Assembly (NCBI GenBank): GCA_023653785.1
Contig: JAMKCH010007122.1
Location: 1 to 64,000, forward strand
From: Ophioderma brevispina
Lineage: Eukaryota > Echinodermata > Ophiuroidea > Amphilepidida > Ophiodermatidae
Direction of reading: 5' to 3'
Length of the DNA: 64,000 nt
Below, in pieces: positions 38,850 to 49,931 of the stretch. Both the position numbers and the translations under genes were made by a program. Below the pieces are notes generated by a model that searched no databases, had not been told where the DNA came from, and saw only the letters and a list, made by a program, of their open reading frames with translations. Position 1 is the first letter of the stretch; each line of letters starts with the position of its first letter.

Positions 38850-38965
38850 AATTAGAATGGTTCGAATTGATTTAAATGATGTTCCAAGTTATTGGGCTAC
38901 TCTTAAGTTTTAAAAAAGGTATAGTTTGCCTATCTGTGAGTTATAGTTTCAGTACAAGGCACATA
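38850..38965 (+). repeat. GGTATAGTTT dispersed repeat, copy 1
   Basis: AATGGTTCGAATTG, then AAAAAGGTATAGTTTGCC and CTGTGAGTTATAGTTT. Recurs at 47395-47475 and 48375-48480. Confidence 0.6.
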
Positions 38966-40099
38966 GCCAGTTCAGGTCATCCTGGGTAAAATTCCACAGA
39001 ATGGTCCGATTTTGATCTGACTGTTGTAAATTGTTCAATTGTTCCCACTTGATAAGCAAATGTAAATACATTCCTTTGTTTAACACGTTCTATATAAGAT
39101 TACATAGCTATACTAGTGACCTCCCATAGACCCTGTACCCCCAGTCACATTTTGCGTTCCCATTATGCAACGAATATAAAGATGTGGCAACCAGTATATT
39201 TTCGGCTCCTGTATAATTAGACAACAATTTGACACCATTTTTTTAACGAACGGAATCTCTGAAATTTACCCCATGTGGACCTTGACTATTTTGACTCATA
39301 ACTTGTTGAACTACACCCTGGCAGATCGGGCAAGTATACCTTCTTTTAATCCTTGAAGGTGCGAACCGTTGGATACTTTTTGACGCGTTTTCTTCCTTTT
39401 CAGTTTTTGACCCCTGTATAAACCTTACCCCCTTAAAAATTATGGTCCACTCCTTTGATTTTGGTAAACTTTTGATATTTGTTTTTAAAAGTTTTCTCGA
39501 CACAATGCTGGAGAAAATGATTATGTTGCAATAGTTTTTTTGGTTAAGGCATCATTTATTCTATTTTGACGTCTATGTGTGCAAAGTGGTTTTTGACCAT
39601 TTTCTCTACACGTCGCCATTGTTATCTGAGTGTGTTCTAACAGCCGTTTCACCAGTGTTTCTAGCACAAGATAGGTGAGATTACTAGAAGATTTCAAAAA
39701 TTGGATATGTCCACCCACTTTTAGAAATTTGCAGACACACAAGTGTAAACCTTTTTGGACGACTCGTACGAAGATTCCACAATGTGTATAAACTTCCTCT
39801 AAATGTGCCATTTTCAAATCGCCATATTTTCGCTGAGTTATGAGCTCCCTGTGTGTGCAATGGACCAGCAATAAAATCAATATGTTGATGTGCGTGAGAC
39901 TCCCAGTCATTCTCAATTGCAAAATGTTTTACGCTTTATTTCGTACACGCTGATTGCTTTCTTTCATCCCGGCCTTAAAACACAAAGGCTTAAGTGGCTC
40001 ATACTATATGGTGTGTATGGTCCACCCTTGTCCAAGTTCACAAAAAGCATGATATGTAGTGATTTCATATAGAGTAGACATGCAATATATCCTTACATT

Positions 40100-40330
40100 T
40101 TCTTTGGCTACAGAAATAACTAAAAATGAAAACAAAGGTGATTTGTATATGCTTATATTTCAATAGAAAACATTGTATTTGCTCCTATAGGAATTATAAA
40201 TTTCACATTTTGGTACCAAAGAAACAGTTCTCAAGCTTAATCCTTTCATATGGGGTGATATTTCTGATAGAGAGGCTTTCATATTTTTAGGGACACCTGT
40301 TAATTTAAATCTTCCTCTTGCACCTTTAAT
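40100..40330 (+). repeat. Dispersed repeat, GGGACACCTGTTA family copy 2
   Basis: GGCTACAGAAAT (about 40110), GCTCCTATAG, AATTTCACATTTT, AAGCTTAATCCTTTCA, TTTTTAGGGACACCTGTTA and a CACCTTTAATGT end match 55195-55450 and, less closely, 25125-25410. Confidence 0.7.
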
Positions 40331-40711
40331 GTTGTATTACACATGGATCCAGAATGTGCAAACGCGTGCTTTTTTGCTTATTACATATTTTAAAGCAACA
40401 CGCACATGGGAAACAGGTTTCACGTAGTTGATGCCGTTTCTGATCAACATTTTGCTTAGAATACCAACAAACCCTGGCCGTTTTGATAAAATGTGCTTCA
40501 GTGTACATAAAAACGTATTCTTGAACATCATATTTTTGAGTCAAAAATGTGCATAAAACATCAGTGATTCTAATTTTATTTGTAACATTCAACATTTGTG
40601 ACAGACAGAACGCAATCTTGTTAATGCGGTTAATTAAGGGACTCATTCAGAACAGCAGGTAAAGATAAATGAAAAACTAATATTAGATGTAGGAAGACAC
40701 CGAAGTCTTGG

Positions 40712-40869
40712 GGCTTATTATATTCGACGAAACGAAACAGGCTCAGTGCACCCATTTGATTACACGCTTTATTCCGTTATCATGCATTTTATACTCTGAC
40801 GGAATAAAGCGTGTAATCCAATGGGTGCACTGAACCTGTTTCGTTTCGTTTCGTCGAATATAATAAGCC
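40712..40869. mobile_element. Hairpin MITE A, 158 bp, 8-bp TSD
   Basis: Near-perfect inverted arms from GGCTTATTATATTCGACG (40712) to its complement ending 40869. They enclose GTGCACCCATT and the apical module CGCTTTATTCCGTTATC. One arm has two GAAAC units and the other three. Direct repeats AGTCTTGG flank it (40704-40711 and 40870-40877). The GG-starting termini and 8-9 bp duplication would suit hAT or Mutator-like elements. Confidence 0.9.
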
Positions 40870-40924
40870 AGTCTTGGGGAAACCTGCAAGGACGGGTATG
40901 GATAGGACAACCAAATTCACATAC

Positions 40925-41077
40925 GGGTAGACGTTTCATATAGAAGTCCCATTGATGCAAATGAGGTATTGTCATTCATTCCGTCAAACACTACTGCACA
41001 ACGTCATACAGCGCATGACGGAATCAATTGTAATACCTCATTTGCATCAATGGGACTTCTATATGAAACGTCTACCC
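40925..41077. mobile_element. Hairpin MITE B, 153 bp
   Basis: Arms GGGTAGACGTTTCATATAGA (40925) and its exact complement ending 41077 continue through GAAGTCCCATTGATGCAA and ATGAGGTATT. Apical parts read ATTCCGTCA and TGACGGAAT. No clear target-site duplication. A degraded partial relative lies at 52665-52735. Confidence 0.85.
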
Positions 41078-41081
41078 ACAT

Positions 41082-41155
41082 AGGACACTGGGAATCGAAC
41101 CCGGGTCACATTGGACAAAGTTGAGCGACTCGACCGTTATACCACCCAACCCTCT
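41082..41155 (-). repeat. tRNA-like sequence (SINE head or tRNA pseudogene)
   Basis: The minus strand has a pol III A box TGGTATAACGG (41134-41144) and a B box GGTTCGATTCC (41091-41101) at tRNA spacing, and the T-arm stem pairs in four of five positions. The acceptor stem pairs poorly beyond its first three base pairs and no clean anticodon arm forms, so a functional tRNA is unlikely. On the minus strand it runs directly into hairpin MITE B. Confidence 0.6.
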
Positions 41156-41479
41156 CCAGCGCGAGAAAAACAGAACAGAATAGAAGCTATATAATTTGGG
41201 GAAATTTTATAATTTTAACTCTGAATTACAGTGCCCCTTTGAGGTAGAGTTCTACTATATGGTATCCTCCATTGTACAATGTACGCATGATTTATTAGAT
41301 CACTATACCATATAGTCTCGTCTACAAGGTCCCTGTTTATTCCGTATATGCTGCTATGGCAGCTAGGACACTCTCTCATGGGACTGAGTTTCGTTACACT
41401 GGCGTTAAGTTTATTCCAATTAAAAATTAAACAATATATGGTTCCATTATTATTTTCAATTAAAATTGCAGCAGCAAAT

Positions 41480-42255
41480 TCTCACTACAGTAAATGTACG
41501 CGCACTATAAAAAATTACAGTGCAATTTACAGGAAAATCCTGTAAAAAATTACAGTATTTGGCTGTAATTTGGAAATACAGGAAAGTACTGTAAATTTTA
41601 TGTTTCAGGTCTATAATGACGGCTTACTGTATTTTGCGAAACGAAACAGAACTCCCATTGGATTACACGCTTTATTCCGTTATGCACGTTATGCATGCAT
41701 GACGGAATAAAGCCTGTAATCCAATGGGGGTTCTGTTTCGTTTCGTTTCGCAAAATACAGTAAGCCTATAATGACAAATTTAAAAATGAAGCCTTTATTC
41801 GAATTTTAATGAGTAACAACATTATTATACACCGACGAATCTTCAATTATACGATTAAGTACTAAAATTTACAGGGAAAAAAATACTGTAAATTTTATAG
41901 GAATATCCTGGCAGCAATTCTGCCAACAAAAACCCCGTAAAAAATGCAGCTTTTACAGGTTTTCATTCAAATTTACTGTGTATTTTAAAGTTTGATGTAA
42001 TACATTTTACAACAAACTGTCAATTTTACAGTATATGCACTACAAAAAATTGTTGATAGGCCTACTAAGTTAGGGTGTTCGTCAGTGCTTATTTTTACTC
42101 TGCACACGTTCACAATCTATGTAATAACTCACCAAATAGTGTTTCGATTAAATTAATGTTCACAGTATACTGTAAAATTTTACGGTAATTTGTTGGCAGA
42201 ATTGCTTCCAGGATTTTTCCTGTAAAATTGATAGTATTTTTTTTACAGTGTGTAT
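41480..42255. repeat. ACTGTAAAATT-rich composite with inverted arms
   Basis: Multiple TTACAGTA / TACTGTAAA words. Arms of about 78 bases at 41868-41945 and 42175-42253 are inverted relative to each other, sharing GTTGGCAGAATTGCT and CCAGGAT.TTTCCT. This looks like a non-autonomous DNA transposon, interrupted on its left by hairpin MITE C. Confidence 0.6.
41621..41766. mobile_element. Hairpin MITE C, 146 bp, 9-bp TSD
   Basis: Arms GGCTTACTGTATTTTGCG (41621) and its complement ending 41766. Inner arms have CCCATTGGATTACA, then CGCTTTATTCCGTTATG and its partner. Perfect 9-bp direct repeats TATAATGAC flank it (41612-41620 and 41767-41775). It shares the layout of MITE A, including two GAAAC units on one arm and three on the other, but has different outer sequence. 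Confidence 0.92.
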
Positions 42256-42264
42256 AATGACCGA

Positions 42265-42443
42265 CTATCCTTGATCGCGTCTGACAGCACAAACCTGGAA
42301 ATCTTCTAGATTAGGTCCGTTATCTACATTACATTTTTTTAGGGAAGACGGACATCCTTTCAGAGTGAATTGATGTAAGAGATGGGTAAAGAAAATGAAC
42401 AGCTCCATCTTGGCTAAGTTGTCTCCTACACAGATCCGACGAC
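42265..42443 (-). CDS. Cytochrome P450 (CYP2-like), terminal coding exon
   Basis: P450s are haem-thiolate monooxygenases, usually anchored in the ER membrane. On the minus strand the exon opens after a TTATTACTTAG acceptor with GRRICVGDNLAKMELFIFF. This contains the haem-ligand cysteine and the start of the L helix, and it continues to a TAG at 42265-42267. The rest (TLKGCP...DFQVCAVRRDQG) fits the C-terminal beta region of CYP2 proteins. The intron falls after the first base of the glycine codon before RRICVG. This is the position of the last intron in CYP2-family genes, which supports a real exon and not a processed copy. The exon is open throughout. The preceding exon (with the usual FxPERF motif) was not found in the next several kilobases on this strand. 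A first exon of a similar protein lies at 54336-54671, same strand. Confidence 0.8.
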
Positions 42444-43019
42444 CTAAGTAATAATGAGAAAGATTGCACAAATTGACAAAATCGTTATTTTCTATAGCAA
42501 GCACGCCCTCCATTCTTATCTAGTAATAGTCATTATGAATACGACCCCCTCCCCCAAAATGAATCCATGATAAAAGCAATCAATAGATACACTCAAAACG
42601 CCCAGTCTGTTAGTGATTGGACCTATAAAATTATAAAAACATTAAATCTAAAACGATTTTTCAGACAAATTTTATGACAATAGACAATTGTCTCCTTTTA
42701 TTCGGACAAAGATAGATAATTATCTACTGTTATAAAATCTGACCGAAAAAATACATTTTTATTGTTTTATTTATTTTCTTTGGTTATTGAAAAAAAAAAT
42801 TAATTTTTAAGATTTTATTTTATCGTTTAAGATTTTAAGGTGTTTATAATAACAGGGTCCCAGGGCCCACTTGTATTCCAAGGTGGATTTATACTCGTGT
42901 GCAAAAACGTGTAATTAGGGTTGTGCTTTTATCTAGATTAGGCGATGTACGGGCTTACATTATTTAGGGTATCAAAATATAAAAAATACAAAATTAGAGT
43001 ATGTTTTACTACACGTACA

Positions 43020-43195
43020 AAATTACGTGTTTGGGGTGTGATAGTTTAAATGCTTGTAAAAAATCACTGTGCCAACTCTTTACTATATGGCGCCAAAGAA
43101 ATGGACCTCAAAAGGCTCCAGCGCTTGCAAAATAAAGCTGCGCGTATGGTGTTCCCCTGCGGTCGTGACCAGAGTTCGTCACAACTTTTGATATA
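43020..43195 (+). mobile_element. LINE reverse-transcriptase C-terminal fragment
   Basis: CANSLLYGA, then LKRLQRLQNKAARMVF and GRDQSSSQLL match the conserved region after the reverse transcriptase palm in many non-LTR elements (NSLLYG...RLQRxQNxAAR). Homology stops near 43195 and a different repeat begins. About 58 codons remain open. Not the same copy as the LINE at 22835. Confidence 0.75.
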
Positions 43196-43207
43196 TTCAG
43201 TTGTCAG

Positions 43208-43750
43208 AAGACGCCATTTCGGACGCCATTTTGAGATATAAGGCAGTCATATTGGATTTCCTTAGGTATCTTAACGACTTTCTCATGTAATTAGACACTA
43301 ATATCGTCACCACGGAACCTTTAAACTGCCGCATATATCCAAAAGCATTTTAGACCCCATGTTGAATTTTTGTGGAGACGGCATCCATTTTGGAGTCTCA
43401 TCAACACTCTTGCCCAATAATACCTAAGACCTCCTTTCCCCCTCACTGGACTTGGTAATCCCTTTAAGTTAACGGTTAAGAAAATGTGGCGATTTGGGCC
43501 GCCATTTTAAATTTGAGCGGACCGATCACGATTCTGGATTTTCTAATGTATCTCATGCCTTGTCGAGGAGATGTCCACAATGATATTTAGGACACCGATT
43601 AATCCGCACCATGGACCAGAAATACCTTTAAGCTATATGTCGGAAGGCGCCAGTTAATTTCGGCATTTGTGATTTTGGGAGGTAGCGGTGCGAGCGATTT
43701 GGATTTCTAAGGTATCTTATCGGCTTTCTCGTGTTTTCAAACATATACTT
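43208..43750. repeat. Degenerate repeat with CGCCATTTTGA and GGATTTCTTAGGTATCT
   Basis: Three diverged units start near 43208, 43498 and 43645. Each pairs a CGCC(A/G).TTT word with TGGATTT.CTAAGGTATCTTA-like sequence and an AC.CTTTCTCATG-like follow-up. Confidence 0.45.
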
Positions 43751-46009
43751 AAGGTCCGTTCATTCTGCCACGCGAGCTGTCAGTGCAATTATTTGCATTG
43801 CCTGGATATCAGCTCTGCCATACTGCCAGGGCAGACTTAGAAGCGTTTAAATTATCATTTTAACGTTGCAGTTGCAAGGTGGGTTGGGCATCAAGTTGCA
43901 GCATACAGTGATCGATTATCGGCAGTGGAGCAGCACGGCACTGCATTTGCAGTAGAATTAATGACGAACTTTAAGGTCTAAATCCTTGAGTTCAACGGGT
44001 ATAATAGTTGCCCTTTATGCACTGTTTGTGATTTGTAGGGGCACCCTTCACATTTTGATCAAAACGGTGTGTGTAATCGAGTCAGGTTTCAATGGCCTAA
44101 ACCATATCGATGAAGTTCTTACGAAAATTTTGTTTTTTTTTCAACGTCTTTCATAGGACAGCACAATTAGAATTCAAGGGAATAGAATTGGTGGCGCGGG
44201 TCCGGGATAGTTTTATGTTCATGGCTCTAGTATTGCACTTGTAGAATTCGAGTTTTAGTGGGGCAATACATTTTTCCGTGTCACTAGTGGGTGCTTAACG
44301 TTTTTAAGGTTCAAGGTCATTTAATTCATTAAAGACTGTCCATGTCCTTTGAATCCTAGAGTGCGAAAGCTCCCCTTAATCAAACTTTATCTGCCTTGAA
44401 GCAGTTTTTATCATGTATAGAAGCATACAATCGTTTTTGTCCGGCGTTGAACTGGGATGTTGTTGTGATTGCTACCTCTGTTCGCAAGATTGAAATTGAG
44501 ATTGTTGGCCTTCTGTACAAAATGTTAGCTCCTGTTTAATTGAACTTTTCATCCTTTAACAAGAAACCTCTCATGTTTTTTGAACATTTCTGGAACACAA
44601 TACAGCTTCTGGATCATGATGAATTACCCATTTTGGGCATGGATGATCGCGCTTTTTGGAATGGTATAACCGCAGAGTTGATGGTAGAGGCACACGGGTG
44701 AGGTCACCAAGTGCGAGAAACGCGACGCACGCGTTGTATTTCGAAAGGTAGCTTGAGGTACGGTATTGAATTTTGTCTGAATCATTGCAACGCTATGTCG
44801 ACCGACAGCTCAATCATTTTCTGTTGAACTCGCGTTGTACGTCAGCGGCCGTTCCATACAAAGAAGTATCCGAGTCGAAAAGTAAAGCAGTGTACCGAGG
44901 ATACCGGCACTGATAGGTTCGAGATTGGTTTTTTTCCAGTGTTGTGGTTTGTTCGTCAAGACCTTATCTTTTCCGGTCTTTGGCAGCTTCATGTAGCCGA
45001 ATTTCATTAATATACACATCGGTGTAGTCACGAAGATCATCGGAAGTAAAGGTGTTTGTCTTGTGAGTTCTATATAGTCAATTTAAAACCGCCTGACAGA
45101 TTGCTATGATTGCTTTCGAACTCTGAAACTGCTTAACTGGATATAACGAAGAAACGGCAGAATTAAGGCGGGAAAACTTCTGACAACATTCGCTGTCGTT
45201 TGTTTCCTTTTAGACGTTGACTCCTCGTCGCTGTACTCATAGCGTTTTCCGAATATTGCTAAGCAATGACACTTGCTACGACCTTGAATAGTAATCTTGT
45301 GGGTCAAACCTTGCTCCATTCTATTTTACTTGTTCTTCGGTAATTTTCTGCATTCAGTGAATTCTTCCTCAAACTTATTCTCCCCCCACCAAGACTGCGA
45401 AAGGTTGCTAGAGTAAACGTCCGTGGTGCGACCATACAGCACCATTTGCAAAAGCTATCCCTGAAATAGAACGCGTAAGTAAATATTATAAGGAAATGCA
45501 AACAAGTTCACGTTATCCGTACTCCCTTGGTCTCATGTCGTTATCGTCCATTCAATCAAACAGCCTGGATATTGTTTGTATTCATACATTTTTAAGGTGG
45601 TGGTGTGGCGGGTGGGGTGTTGCAAGGGGTTATATGGGCCCCTTATAAGGTTTCGCGTGTTTATTGACTTAACCTGTTGTTTTTGGCTACTTGTCTAGTC
45701 TTTATGTTCCGCATTTTTCCTAATAGAATTTGGTTGCGCGTTCCGAGATAAGGCGTTATGTTTCCAACCTTTTAAGGACCTTTGTTAAACAGGCGTCCCA
45801 TATGACAAAACATGTTTTTATGCCTCCCATTTTCTCCATATTTATCTGCACAAGAACCTTGGATTGCAGATGGAATAAAATCATGAATTATTAACAATAT
45901 AACGCCCCCAATGTGCTCCTGACACATGGACAATAACGCAATGAAACAATTTTTAACTATTTTTGTCAACCGTTTCAAAATACAAATACCCTCTAAATCG
46001 GTTTTTTCC
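43751..46009. other. No recognisable gene
   Basis: Two adjacent open stretches in one frame at about 44357-44700 look mildly protein-like but match nothing I know and are separated by stops. No P450 exon motif was seen on the minus strand here. Confidence 0.35.
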
Positions 46010-47125
46010 AGAGAAAGCCTACCATTAGGATATTAAGTTGGCCTCTACGTAATTATTTTTCATTTTCATATGGCAATGTTTCTTTACAAAATATGCATGA
46101 ATATAGTAATCTTGGTATCCTTTTTGTACCCCAGGGTCATTCATAAAGCTATTAATGTTCTAAACATGTTAAAGAAAAGGCAAATAAGGTCTTCTTTAAA
46201 TAATATAAATTGTGATAATTGTTCCTGTATAAATGTAGTTTAAAATTGTTTTTTTACACTCATTAAACCAATCTTAACCTATGGGTGTGAAATATGGGCC
46301 CCATACTTAAAGGGCTAAAAGATGATAACTTTACTATTCAGTGATAAACCCGCTCTGAAAATATCATGTCAAGTAATGCACTTATTTTTAGGAGTTACGT
46401 AAGGCGACCAATATGCATCAGAGATGAATTAGGTTAGTTACCATTGTTTAATATCTTGCGTACACTTTCTTTAAATATTGGTGAAACTTACTCAGGAATT
46501 TTGTTTGTTTGGAAGTTCATCCCTTGTTGTCCAAGCTTTGATTGAAAATCATTTTATTTTATGGTAATTTCTTTCTCTTGGTCGAAGGGATTAATTATTT
46601 TAATTTAATTACAATCATGATGTGTGGGATAAACCCCCATTATCACCAATCATCAATAATGACTAGTTACAACCTTTGAAATAAATATGATTGGCAATTG
46701 TATCCACATTTCTAACCAAACAAAAGAACTTAGAACTTTCTGTCAAATTAAACGTTCATTTAATCAGAGACTTATGTTTCACATTCTAATCGTAATCAAA
46801 GACTACTTTAGTGTAAACTTCGTATTAGTGCAACATAATTTAATGATCGAAAAGGGTCGTTATTCTTACACCTAAAATGCCTCCTGAAACCGGATTGTAC
46901 TACTGTGATTTCAAGAAACAAAAATGAATATCATTTTATAATGAAATGTAAAGCTTAACGCCTCAGCGTAAGAGCTTTATCTCATATTATTCTGCGTATA
47001 ATACTGATAATTTCTCTGATACTGATTATTTCTTAAAAATAATGAACTATCCTGATTTTGACAGTTTAAAAGTAGTATCTAATTTTGTTATTTCTGCTTT
47101 TAATATTCGTTCTAATACTGTTTAA
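46010..47125 (+). mobile_element. LINE remnant, C-terminal half of reverse transcriptase
   Basis: Shifting frames give an ordered series typical of the region downstream of the catalytic palm: EYSNLGILFVPQGHS (about 46105-46140; usually YLGVxFTPxGSF), KEKANKVFF, LIKPILTYGCEIWGP (about 46262-46305) and a LGxLPLFNILRTLSL-like block (about 46436-46480). Then come KELRTFCQIKRSFNQ (about 46725-46770), HNLMIEKGRYSYT (about 46833-46872) and an EYHFIMKC cysteine motif (about 46927-46955). It ends near 47125. The catalytic YADD region is absent or lost to the left. Clade not determined; it differs from the LINE at 22835. Many frame breaks, so not functional. Confidence 0.8.
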
Positions 47126-49058
47126 TTATTTCATGTAATATGTGTGCTATGTTTCATTGATCATACCTATATGTTGGGTGTAATCAATAAGTTTGGCCTT
47201 TTGGTCATACTAACTGTATATCCCTTTTGGCGATTAGTTTCTCATGGTCTATGGGTATCCTATTCTCGATTTGGGAAGGTTTGAAGATGTTTTTCTCTAG
47301 TTTGAAGGCTGCTGAATCAGAATATTTAGGTCCAAACAGGGAAATGTGCGGAACATTGTAAAATAAGGGGTCAATAGTACAGGGATAATATGAAATCAAG
47401 TCAAATTGGTTTAAATGTACACCAATGTTATTGTATCGCTATAACGATTACCAGAAAGGTATAGTTTGTTTAGATTCCGACCGAATTTAGTTCACGGCAC
47501 CAGCCTTGATAATGTTGGCGTGAAGAGTCAACGAATCAAGTACCATAATTTTTTACCGTTGTGTAGATGGACTATGAGTCCAACGGACCATAAATTAACC
47601 GGTTCCACAAATCATATCCGAGATGAGGGATGGGAAGCACGCACAAATACACCGTCCAGGTGTTTGCCTCGGCCTGATTTTTGTACAAAAAGAACAATAA
47701 CAATTTTCAGTAAAACCGATTTAATTTCTCACCCTTAATGCAAAACTGCACCGCATATTCAAAGAAAATAAATAATGAACTTTTGGATTTGGTCATCAAG
47801 TTTAGGACAAGTTTGAGGACAAACGTAGGTGTACAGGTTTCCGATTCGACCCCCTTTAATACTTCATTTTTGAATATACCTGCTATTTTTATAGACTTTG
47901 ATTCTAGAATTTCCTGTGCTACTTGAGAAATAAATGGGTAAAACAGCTGAGGATATAGTAAGCAATAGTATACACCATATATCAAATCTAACTTTCATTA
48001 TAGAAACGTAGTTTGAGCACAAAATCTGATGCAAGGGCACCCGGGCGAGGCCACAGATGAACGTAACTATTTAACACCGAGTGAATAGGGAGCTCTTATT
48101 AGTTCCAGATCATTCCTTTATTCTCTTACTAAACAACTCAACAGTTTTAAACCTTTTTCTCGTATTTCAATATTGAAACCTGCGTGTATTGTGTTGTATA
48201 TAGTGGGGGACTGTAGTGAACAGGATCGTTTGTGAGTGTGCAAGTCTGGATAAAATTCTGAATTTTGGTACCCAAGTACTTTATAAATTGATAATCAAAA
48301 AAATTGATTGAGCACTTGCCACACCCCTTTCAATGGCCCCCAGCTTGGATTTCAAGGTTACACAGGGTAACAAATTTAAAATGGTTTCCGATTGTGTGAA
48401 AAGTCACACCAGGTGTCTGTCTGGTTTACACGGATTCCAAAAAGGTATAGTTTATACTACCTGTGACTTATAGTTTAGGAATTATGGGGTAAAACTGTAA
48501 AATGGTAAAAAAATCAATTTTGGTTTGTACGGGGGTCAAAATTAAAGTTGCCCAATTTTTGTAAATGTAGTTTCAATTTTTGGTATGCTTAATAGAATGA
48601 ATATGGAATTATCTGGTCTCATTGATACGGATGCATAGGTCATTTCGCTATTTTGCTGGCAAATAGTTTGAAACAAATTGAGTTTCAATGGGGGTCGATT
48701 ATAAAATAGATGTTGCCGAAAAAACGTAAGGTCAAGTGGTTATTGTTTTCTGATTCTGGTAAAAAAGTGTGAGATTTTGACCACCGCTTATGCTCCTGGA
48801 GCAATAGTTTTGGCAACCGATCCATTACTGTCTATACAGTGGTCTCGGGTTTTAATCTCAACTCCTGTTAAAATTTTCATTATTTTCTTAGGTTAGAGGA
48901 AAAAATCCAAGTCCCCCCCCCCCAATATAGCTACCCTTTGAGGTTTAGTGAGGGAGACCTGCTCCTGAGCGTATTTGGTGTGTCAAAACTACCGCGTTCT
49001 TACTCACGCTTGCCTGTTTTTTTTCCACAAGGACGTCAAGACCAATTGAATTTGTTGG
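47126..49058. other. No gene; two copies of the GGTATAGTTT dispersed repeat
   Basis: Copies lie at about 47395-47475 (AGAAAGGTATAGTTTG) and 48375-48480 (AAAAAGGTATAGTTTATAC then CTGTGACTTATAGTTTAGG). The 60-90 codon open frames at 47466-47985 show no recognised motif. Confidence 0.45.
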
Positions 49059-49590
49059 TTAAAGAGACACTGGCCACATTTTGAAAATAGTGTCGCATCA
49101 AGATTTTTCAAACTCAATATTTTTGCATGGTTGTACGGCTTTTATATCAAAAGCCCTCACCCGAAATGATTACAACAAATCAGCTTCCTTATGGGTACCA
49201 GAACTATTTATCATTGAACGTCGCCGCGACGTTTAAAGTCCAGGCAGACGACGAAAATGGCGTTTAACACAAGAACACGCACGCCGTATGCATGTTTCCC
49301 AGCTAGCACACGTTGATCGGTCTATAATCTTTGTGGTTTTTAATATCAGTGAGTCGATACAAACTATTCAATGTAATTACACATTTGTTGTTAAAGTTAT
49401 GGAAAACCTTAAAAGTTGGCCTCCAAGTTACCTGGAATGTCTTTAGCCCCATATCAATTCCCTCTCTGTTTTGGTGTATGTTCTTTTGTGTGTAAAATAT
49501 ATCTCTGTTTCTACCAATGGCCTAGACGATCACTTGCAAGCAATTGAATACAGTGCATATTGTTGTGAAAATGTGCCGTGCCGCTTTAAG
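49059..49590. mobile_element. TTAA-flanked MITE, 532 bp
   Basis: The left terminus TTAAAGAGACACTGGCCACA matches the reverse complement of the right end (TTAAAGCGGCACGGCACATT), with TTAA at 49059-49062 and 49587-49590. Its left end closely matches the one at 11081 and the reverse of the right end at 63008. Confidence 0.75.
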
Positions 49591-49908
49591 CCAGTGTTTT
49601 CTTTCTTGTGTTAAATGGCATTAACGACAGCTTTAGTGATTTGAGAGTCCCCTAGATCTCCAATGAGTGCGTTAACTGATACTCTTATGTACCATGCACA
49701 TGGTCATATTCTGCCTGGATCTGTGATGATTTTCCCATGTTTAAGAAAAGATGTGATACATATCTTCTACCAATACAATATAAAACACCGGCCTAGTTTT
49801 CCCGTACTTGCCCTGACCTAGCACTTAGTCCAAATATGGCACTTTAAAGCCCATCGTAGCTATCGTTTTTCATTTTTCATTTGACAGCCGACTTTGGTCC
49901 AATTCATT

Positions 49909-49931
49909 GCCCCGCGCGGGTAGCGCGGGGC
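49909..49931. other. GC-rich hairpin
   Basis: A perfect 9-bp stem GCCCCGCGC / GCGCGGGGC with a GGGTA loop stands alone in AT-rich DNA. Such hairpins can mark Helitron 3' ends, but I do not see a convincing CTRR terminus at the expected distance on either strand. Confidence 0.6.

Noticed and set aside
44357..44700. Two consecutive open stretches in one frame, including an LLYKMLAPV and a DELPILGMDDRAFW segment
   Set aside because: Somewhat protein-like, but each is short enough to be chance and I recognise no family.
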